A stretch of DNA of 11,702 bases from Bacillota bacterium (GTDB lineage: Bacteria; Bacillota; Clostridia; Clostridiales; Clostridiaceae), in assembly GCA_021779235.1 (NCBI GenBank), contig JAJYBA010000036.1, positions 1 to 11,702 on the forward strand, in the 5' to 3' direction. The translations under genes and the position numbers were made by a program. Positions 6,686 to 11,702 of the stretch are shown here, piece after piece (the stretch's first letter is position 1; each line of letters opens with the position of its first letter). The notes below the pieces were generated by a model, which searched no databases, had not been told where the DNA came from, and saw nothing but the letters and a program-made list of their open reading frames with translations.

Positions 6686-6711
6686 GTATAATTGTACAAA
6701 AAAAATTATAC
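6686..6711 (+). promoter_or_regulatory. AT-rich inverted repeat containing a -10-like box before hemZ
   Basis: GTATAATT (6686-6693) and AATTATAC (6704-6711) are perfect inverted repeats with a 10-nt A-rich spacer. A TATAAT (6687-6692) lies inside the left arm, but no good -35 box is found 16-18 nt upstream. It could be a weak promoter with an operator, or a small mRNA hairpin. It lies in the 56-nt gap between the MBL-fold gene and hemZ. Confidence 0.3.
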
Positions 6712-6735
6712 ATTATGTTTTATTAAGGAGTTAAG

Positions 6736-8163
6736 ATGATTAAGGTAAAATTAAATAATACGGAATTTACTTATGATGTATATCAAATGATAAATTTATT
6801 CTTTTCCTTTCCAGATATTAAATTTGTAGAAGAAGATTATGATTTTAATATTGATGTGAAGGAAAATGTAGTAGAGATTCAAGGTAGGGATAAAAGTTTT
6901 GAGTACTTTATTAATAAGTCATATAAACTTAAGGAAGAAGTTAAAAAAGCTGTTTTTTTATATTTTTCAAAGAATACAACTTTAGAATTGCCTTGGGGAA
7001 CTTTAATAGGAATACGACCTTCTAAAAAAGCTCTTGAACTATTACAAAAGGGGATTTCTGAGGCTGCTATAATAGCAGAATTTAAAGAAAAACATGTTAC
7101 AAGGGAAGATAAATCTCAGCTTTGTATTGATGTTGCAAAGTTTGAAAGAAATATTGTTAATAAAAACAAGGACAATATAAGTATTTATATTGGTATGCCT
7201 TTTTGTCCTACACGTTGTCTATATTGTTCTTTTACCTCTAATCCCATAGGGAGTTGCAAAAGCATAGTAGAGCCTTACCTCGAGGCTTTGTCTCATGAGA
7301 TTAAAAGTATAAGTAATTACATTATGGAAAAGAAACTTAATATTGAATGCGTATATTTTGGAGGGGGTACCCCCTCTGCTGTAAATAATGAGCAATTTGA
7401 ATTTATAATGAAGTTCATTTATGAAGCTTTTATTAAGCATAATAATGTGAAAGAATTTACAGTAGAATGTGGAAGACCTGACAGTATAACTTTTGAAAAG
7501 TTAAGTACTATGAAAAAATATGGAGTGCATAGAATAAGCATTAATCCTCAAACTATGAATGAAGATACATTAAAATTAATTGGGAGAAATCATTCTGTAG
7601 ATAGCGTTAGTGAAAAGTTTGCTATGGCAAGGGAACTTGGTTTTGATAATATAAATATGGATTTAATTGTTGGTCTACCTGGAGAAAAGATTTCACATAT
7701 AATAAGAACTTGTGATAAAATATTTGAAATTAAACCAGATAGTATTACAATTCATGGAATGTCCATAAAAAGAGCTTCAAAGCTCCATGAAAATATGCTT
7801 AATAATTATAGGTTTGAAATTCCTGGACAGGAAGAATTAAATCAGATGTATGAACTGACTGTGGGATTATCTAAAAAACTTCATATGAAACCTTATTATA
7901 TGTATAGGCAGAAAAATATGGTGGGCAATATGGAAAATGTTGGATATGCAAGGCCTTGTAAAGAAGGAATATACAATATTCAAATGATTGAGGAAAAACA
8001 GACAATTATTGCACTTGGTGCGGATGCAGTTTCAAAAGTTGTTTTTTTAGAGGAAAACAGGCACGAAAGGTTTGCAAATGTCAAAGATGTTAGAGAGTAC
8101 ATAAAAAGAATAGATGAGATGATTGAAAAGAAAATTACATTGCTTGAAACGCTATTTAGTTAA
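6736..8163 (+). CDS. hemZ: Radical SAM protein HemZ (coproporphyrinogen dehydrogenase-like)
   Basis: A 475-residue radical S-adenosylmethionine protein of the HemN/HemW/HemZ group. The 4Fe-4S cluster motif CxxxCxxC is C157, C161 and C164 in MPFCPTRCLYCSF. It is followed by the family motif YFGGGTPSA and by NMDLIVGLPGE. The N-terminal 150 residues (WGTLIGIRPSKKALELL and similar) are the extra domain that marks HemZ and distinguishes it from the shorter HemN and HemW. HemZ is annotated as an oxygen-independent coproporphyrinogen III dehydrogenase in heme synthesis, but the family includes HemW-like heme chaperones. No other heme gene is in this window, so its actual reaction is unproven. The start is ATG 6736, with AAGGAG (6725-6730) 5 nt upstream. 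hisS starts 25 nt after its stop. Confidence 0.9.
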   Translation: MIKVKLNNTEFTYDVYQMINLFFSFPDIKFVEEDYDFNIDVKENVVEIQGRDKSFEYFINKSYKLKEEVKKAVFLYFSKNTTLELPWGTLIGIRPSKKALELLQKGISEAAIIAEFKEKHVTREDKSQLCIDVAKFERNIVNKNKDNISIYIGMPFCPTRCLYCSFTSNPIGSCKSIVEPYLEALSHEIKSISNYIMEKKLNIECVYFGGGTPSAVNNEQFEFIMKFIYEAFIKHNNVKEFTVECGRPDSITFEKLSTMKKYGVHRISINPQTMNEDTLKLIGRNHSVDSVSEKFAMARELGFDNINMDLIVGLPGEKISHIIRTCDKIFEIKPDSITIHGMSIKRASKLHENMLNNYRFEIPGQEELNQMYELTVGLSKKLHMKPYYMYRQKNMVGNMENVGYARPCKEGIYNIQMIEEKQTIIALGADAVSKVVFLEENRHERFANVKDVREYIKRIDEMIEKKITLLETLFS

Positions 8164-8188
8164 TAGCTTAGTAAAAGGAGGAGTAAAA

Positions 8189-9442
8189 ATGGATATTAAA
8201 GCCCCTAAGGGTACTAAGGATATGCTACCTGAAAATGCTTATAAATGGCAGTACGTGGAAAATTTATTTAGAAAATTATGTTCTGTTTATGGTTGTAGAG
8301 AGATTAGGACTCCTATGTTTGAACATACTGAACTCTTTAAAAGAGGAGTAGGAGAAACTACAGATGTGGTACAAAAGGAAATGTACACTTTTGAAGATAA
8401 GGGTGGAAGAAGTATTACATTAAAGCCAGAGGGCACAGCGCCAGCAGTAAGAGCATTTATAGAAAATAGTCTTTATAATGAGGTGCAACCTACAAAATTA
8501 TATTACTTTACTCCCTGTTTTAGATATGAGAAAATGCAAAAGGGAAGATTTAGACAGCATCATCAATTTGGAGTTGAAGTTTATGGTTCAAAGGAAGCTT
8601 CTATTGATGCTGAAGTAATTAGTCTAGTTATGAGGGTATATAAAGAACTTGGAATACAAGGAGTTCAATTAAAAATTAACAGTATGGGATGTCCTCATTG
8701 TAGAAAAAAATATAATGAAGCATTAAAAGAATTTTTAGGTAGTAAACATGATGAGCTTTGTGAAACTTGCAAGAGTAGATTTGATAAGAATCCTTTAAGA
8801 ATTTTAGATTGTAAGGTTAATAGTTGCAAGGAAATAGTTAAAGATGCACCAATAATATCAGATTATATTTGTGAAGAATGTGGCACTCACTTTGAAAGCT
8901 TAAAAAAATATCTTCAGGTTATGGATATAGACTTTGCAGTTGATCCACGCATAGTAAGAGGACTTGATTATTACAGCAAGACTGTATTTGAGGTACTTGA
9001 TAAAAGTGGTATTGCCCTATGTGGCGGCGGAAGATATGATTATTTAATAAAAGAAATAGGTGGACCAGATTTACCGTCTATGGGATTTGGTATGGGCATT
9101 GAAAGATTACTAATGTCTCTAGAAGAAAATGGTATAGAAGTTCCTAAGGAAAAATATATGGAGCTTTATGTTGGTTCTATGGATGAGGAAGCTAAATATG
9201 AAGCAATTAAAATTGTGAATACACTTAGGGAAAAGGGAATAAAGTGTGAATGTAACCATATGGAGAGAAGTGTAAAGGCTCAAATGAAATATGCTAATAA
9301 GATTGAATCTTACTTTACAATTATTTTAGGTGGAAATGAAATTGAAAGTAGAACTTGCAAAATAAAAAGAATGTCAGATGGAGAGCAGTTTGAAATTAAC
9401 TTGGATAACTTAGAAGAAATTGTTGATGTGATTAAGGCTTAA
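8189..9442 (+). CDS. hisS: Histidyl-tRNA synthetase
   Basis: This class II synthetase charges tRNA-His in the cytoplasm. The 417-residue length is normal. It starts with MDIKAPKGTKDMLP, and the substrate-binding TLKPEGTAPAVRAFIE follows. Motif 2 is FRYEKMQKGRFRQHHQFGVE (F111 onward), the histidine-specific HisA block is R257-GLDYY-262, and GGGRYD and the motif 3 stretch SMGFGMGIERLL come later. The insertion domain carries several Cys pairs (C168/C171, C191/C194 and two more nearby), as in many Firmicute HisRS, suggesting a metal-stabilised or vestigial zinc site. The C-terminal anticodon-binding domain runs from about residue 325. The start is ATG 8189, 7 nt after GGAGG (8177-8181). The open frame extends upstream into hemZ but without homology. 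No T-box lies directly upstream. Confidence 0.97.
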   Translation: MDIKAPKGTKDMLPENAYKWQYVENLFRKLCSVYGCREIRTPMFEHTELFKRGVGETTDVVQKEMYTFEDKGGRSITLKPEGTAPAVRAFIENSLYNEVQPTKLYYFTPCFRYEKMQKGRFRQHHQFGVEVYGSKEASIDAEVISLVMRVYKELGIQGVQLKINSMGCPHCRKKYNEALKEFLGSKHDELCETCKSRFDKNPLRILDCKVNSCKEIVKDAPIISDYICEECGTHFESLKKYLQVMDIDFAVDPRIVRGLDYYSKTVFEVLDKSGIALCGGGRYDYLIKEIGGPDLPSMGFGMGIERLLMSLEENGIEVPKEKYMELYVGSMDEEAKYEAIKIVNTLREKGIKCECNHMERSVKAQMKYANKIESYFTIILGGNEIESRTCKIKRMSDGEQFEINLDNLEEIVDVIKA

Positions 9443-9466
9443 GCATTAATGGCTAAGGGTTATGCT

Positions 9467-9513
9467 ATAAGAATGAAGATACAATAAGGTTACGAAGTAT
9501 GCTTAATTCTTAT
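9467..9513 (+). other. Long imperfect hairpin between hisS and aspS
   Basis: ATAAGAAT (9467-9474) pairs perfectly with ATTCTTAT (9506-9513). After one mismatch the stem continues with AAG/CTT, a bulged G (9501), then ATAC (9479-9482) with GTAT (9497-9500). This makes 15 pairs in all around a 14-nt loop. An A-rich stretch follows rather than T's, so it is not an intrinsic terminator. It could be an mRNA processing or stability element in the 117-nt gap. No T-box antiterminator sequence is present. Confidence 0.45.
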
Positions 9514-9559
9514 CTAAAAATAAATATTCAAAAAAGTGTTTAGAAAGGAAGGGAATAAA

Positions 9560-11344
9560 ATGGGAGAAGCATTAGAAGGGTTAAAGAGAACCAATATGTG
9601 TGGTGATCTTAGAGAAACACACATATCAAATAAAGTAACAGTAATGGGATGGGTACAAAGAAAAAGAAATTTAGGAGGACTTGTTTTTATCGATTTAAGA
9701 GATAGAACTGGTTTATTACAATTAGTATTCGGAGAGGAAATCAATAAAGAAGCATTTGCAAAGGCAGATTTAGTGAAATCAGAGTACTGCATTGCTGTAA
9801 CTGGTGAAATTATTAAAAGAGAATCTCCAAATGAGAATCTACCTACTGGACTAGTAGAACTTAAAGGAGAAAATATAAAGATATTATCTGAATCAGAAAC
9901 TCCACCTATATACATAAAAGAAGATTTAGATGCATCAGAAAATATAAGACTAAAATATAGATATCTTGATTTAAGAAGACCAGACATGCAAAGAATTCTT
10001 ATGATAAGACATAAAACAGCTAAAGTTGTTCGCGACTTTTTAGATGAGAAGGGTTTTTTAGAAATGGAAACACCTATGCTTACTAAAAGTACTCCAGAGG
10101 GTGCTAGAGACTATCTAGTTCCAAGTAGGAATTACCCAGGAATGTTCTATGCACTTCCACAATCACCACAATTATTTAAACAATTATTAATGGTGTCTGG
10201 ATATGATAAGTACTTCCAAATAGCAAAATGCTTTAGAGACGAAGATTTAAGATCAAATAGACAACCAGAGTTTACGCAAGTAGATATAGAAATGTCATTT
10301 GTTGAGCAAGATGATGTTATTGCTGTAAATGAGGCCTTAATTAAAAAAGTATTTAAAGAAGTGGTAAATGAAGATGTTAAGCTTCCTATAAGAAGAATGC
10401 CATATAAAGAAGCTATGGATAAATATGGTTCAGATAAACCAGATTTAAGATTTGGAATGGAAATAAACGATATTACTGAAGAGGTAAAGGACAGTGAATT
10501 TGTAGTATTTAAAGGTGCTATAGATAATGGTGGTTCAGTAAGAGCTATAAAGGTTGATAATGCTGCAGATATGGGTAGAAAGAAATTAGATAAATTAGGC
10601 GAGTTTGTTAAGACTTACAAAGCAAAAGGACTTGCATGGATTGCTTATAAAGAAGATGAAATTAAATCACCTATAGCTAAGTTCTTAAGCGAAGAACAAA
10701 TGCAGGCTATCTTGAATAAGGTAGAAGCAAAAGCTGGAGATTTAATACTTATTGTTGCTGACAAGGATAGTGTTGTGCTACAAACTTTAGGTGCATTAAG
10801 ATTACAGTTAGCTAAAGAACTTGAAATCTTAAAAGACAATAAGGAATTTAACTTTGTATGGGTTACAGAATTCCCATTAGTAGATTACAATGAAGAAGAA
10901 AATAGATATGTAGCAGCACACCATCCTTTTACAATGCCAATGGATGAAGATCTTCAATACCTTGAAACAGAGCCTGGTAGAGTTAGAGCTAAAGCTTATG
11001 ACATAGTGTTAAATGGAGAAGAATTAGGTGGAGGAAGTATAAGAATACATGATTCTAAACTACAAGAAACTATGTTTAAAGTCTTAGGATTTACTCAGGA
11101 GAAAGCATGGGAGAGATTTGGATTCTTACTAGAAGCATTCAAATATGGCCCACCACCACACGGCGGACTTGCTTTTGGACTAGATAGAATGGTAATGTTC
11201 TTAGCAGGAACGGAAAATATTAAAGACGTAATTGCCTTCCCTAAGAACCAAAATGCATTCTGTCCAATGACTGAAGCGCCAAATATGGTTGATGATAAGC
11301 AACTTCATGAACTTGGTATTACAAAAACAGAGGAAAAGAAGTAA
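9560..11344 (+). CDS. aspS: Aspartyl-tRNA synthetase
   Basis: This class IIb synthetase charges tRNA-Asp, and in species with GatCAB it may also mischarge tRNA-Asn. It is 594 residues long, the full bacterial size. An N-terminal OB-fold anticodon-binding domain (about 18-105, with VMGWVQRKRNLGGLVFIDLRD as its core) leads to the catalytic domain. Motif 2 is FRDEDLRSNRQPEFTQ (225-240) and motif 3 is GLAFGLDR (536-543). Between them is the GAD insertion domain typical of bacterial AspRS (about 290-410). The C-terminus CPMTEAPNMVDDKQLHELGI is characteristic. The start is ATG 9560, 6 nt after AAGGAAGGG (9545-9553). An in-frame GTG at 9536 lies upstream of this site and adds no conserved sequence. 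Strict versus relaxed tRNA specificity cannot be read from this window. Confidence 0.97.
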   Translation: MGEALEGLKRTNMCGDLRETHISNKVTVMGWVQRKRNLGGLVFIDLRDRTGLLQLVFGEEINKEAFAKADLVKSEYCIAVTGEIIKRESPNENLPTGLVELKGENIKILSESETPPIYIKEDLDASENIRLKYRYLDLRRPDMQRILMIRHKTAKVVRDFLDEKGFLEMETPMLTKSTPEGARDYLVPSRNYPGMFYALPQSPQLFKQLLMVSGYDKYFQIAKCFRDEDLRSNRQPEFTQVDIEMSFVEQDDVIAVNEALIKKVFKEVVNEDVKLPIRRMPYKEAMDKYGSDKPDLRFGMEINDITEEVKDSEFVVFKGAIDNGGSVRAIKVDNAADMGRKKLDKLGEFVKTYKAKGLAWIAYKEDEIKSPIAKFLSEEQMQAILNKVEAKAGDLILIVADKDSVVLQTLGALRLQLAKELEILKDNKEFNFVWVTEFPLVDYNEEENRYVAAHHPFTMPMDEDLQYLETEPGRVRAKAYDIVLNGEELGGGSIRIHDSKLQETMFKVLGFTQEKAWERFGFLLEAFKYGPPPHGGLAFGLDRMVMFLAGTENIKDVIAFPKNQNAFCPMTEAPNMVDDKQLHELGITKTEEKK

Positions 11345-11369
11345 TTTTTTAATAGAATATATTTTATAC

Positions 11370-11405
11370 AAAAAGAGTATAATATCTAAATATTATGCTC
11401 TTTTT
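11370..11405 (+). terminator. Intrinsic terminator after aspS
   Basis: AAAAAGAG (11370-11377) pairs with CTCTTTTT (11398-11405). A T-G pair follows, and ATAATAT then pairs with ATATTAT, giving a 16-bp stem around a 4-nt CTAA loop. The 3' arm ends in a T-run. The matching A-run on the left makes it likely to work in both directions. It closes the operon 26 nt after the aspS stop. Confidence 0.85.
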
Positions 11406-11423
11406 ACTTGAATTTGTTATCTC

Positions 11424-11452
11424 TTGCTTTGTATTAATTGCGATGATATAAT
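11424..11452 (+). promoter_or_regulatory. Extended -10 promoter for the last gene
   Basis: TTGCTT (11424-11429) is 17 nt before a perfect TATAAT (11447-11452). A TG at 11444-11445 makes it an extended -10 element. Transcription from about 11459 would produce a leader of about 168 nt before the ATG at 11627. No equally good promoter was found nearer that start. Confidence 0.65.
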
Positions 11453-11458
11453 TATAAG

Positions 11459-11626
11459 TAGTACGTATACGGGGTATAGCTATTATTATCAATAAATTTA
11501 TATATTTGCTCAAATTATTTGAGACTCAATGACAGACATTTCAGAAGGCAAGTATGCCATATTTGATAAGTGGGTAAAGTCTCATTAACTGCAATTGTAT
11601 ACTATATTATGTATGGGAGTGGTAAA
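11459..11626 (+). promoter_or_regulatory. Long, possibly structured 5' leader
   Basis: Several pairings are possible. TATAC/GTATA forms a small hairpin with a GGG loop (11466-11478). A 15-nt palindrome lies at 11509-11523 (CTCAAAT, T, ATTTGAG). TGAGACT (11520-11526) pairs with AGTCTCA (11578-11584) and encloses two small hairpins: AATG/CATT (11528-11540), and either GGCA/TGCC (11547-11558) or CAAGTAT/ATATTTG (11549-11565). The palindrome and the long-range stem share TGAG, so they exclude each other. I do not recognise a known riboswitch core. The individual pairings are short enough to arise by chance in a leader of this length. Confidence 0.3.
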
Positions 11627-11702
11627 ATGATAAACGAAAAAGATAAATCAACTAATGATGAAAGAGTGGATGATATATCAGAAAGGGATGAAGTAGTAAA
11701 AG
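11627..11702 (+). CDS. Start of an unrecognised acidic protein (3' end outside window)
   Basis: Only the first 25 codons are visible, beginning MINEKDKSTNDERVDD. The stretch is highly charged, rich in Asp and Glu, and has no hydrophobic segment, so it is neither a signal peptide nor a membrane anchor within these residues. The start is supported by GGGAG (11615-11619) 7 nt upstream and by the promoter at 11424-11452. The terminator after aspS makes it a separate transcription unit. The family cannot be told from this fragment. Confidence 0.7.
   Translation, partial: MINEKDKSTNDERVDDISERDEVVK

Noticed and set aside
8164..8188. T-box or promoter directly before hisS
   Set aside because: Only 25 nt separate hemZ and hisS, taken up by a ribosome binding site.
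9514..9987. Antisense open frame across the start of aspS (157 codons)
   Set aside because: It is a shadow of the strongly supported aspS frame, with no homology seen. Other minus-strand frames inside secF, relA, dtd, the MBL-fold gene and hemZ were rejected for the same reason.
11459..11626. Known riboswitch class (c-di-GMP, purine, SAM, T-box) in the last leader
   Set aside because: None of the conserved core sequences of these classes that I know is visible; only short generic pairings are seen.

Overview
The window is AT-rich, single-strand coding DNA whose codon use (AGA, ATA, AAA, TTA), strong purine-rich Shine-Dalgarno sites and gene order point to a low-GC Firmicute, most likely Clostridium sensu lato. 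This rests on gene order and sequence style, not on a database search. All recognisable genes lie on the plus strand.

Layout: the 3' end of secD and all of secF (protein-export accessory subunits) close a sec operon that ends at a strong intrinsic terminator (1375-1425). A RecJ-like DHH gene (1600-2481) follows with its own promoter. It has lost most metal ligands of the DHH active site and the whole C-terminal half of RecJ. Next come apt (adenine salvage) and a bifunctional relA/spoT-type (p)ppGpp synthetase/hydrolase, each with a recognisable promoter. The relA promoter feeds a short leader holding a terminator-like hairpin just before the ribosome binding site. A run of closely spaced genes follows: dtd (D-aminoacyl-tRNA deacylase), a glyoxalase-II-like metallo-beta-lactamase-fold hydrolase, hemZ (radical SAM, HemN/HemW family), hisS and aspS. 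A strong, probably bidirectional terminator lies after aspS (11370-11405). The window ends with the first 25 codons of an unrecognised acidic protein, preceded by a good extended -10 promoter and a leader of roughly 168 nt.

Functionally the central block is housekeeping: purine salvage, stringent-response alarmone metabolism, tRNA charging (His, Asp) and tRNA quality control. Apt and Rel are both tied to purine nucleotide pools, and Dtd, HisRS, AspRS and Rel are all tied to the state of aminoacyl-tRNA.

The least ordinary items are the degenerate, single-domain RecJ relative at a position where I would expect full-length recJ in clostridia, the hairpin-plus-T-tract leader of relA, and the long leader before the last gene. 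No CRISPR array, insertion sequence, rRNA or tRNA gene was seen.
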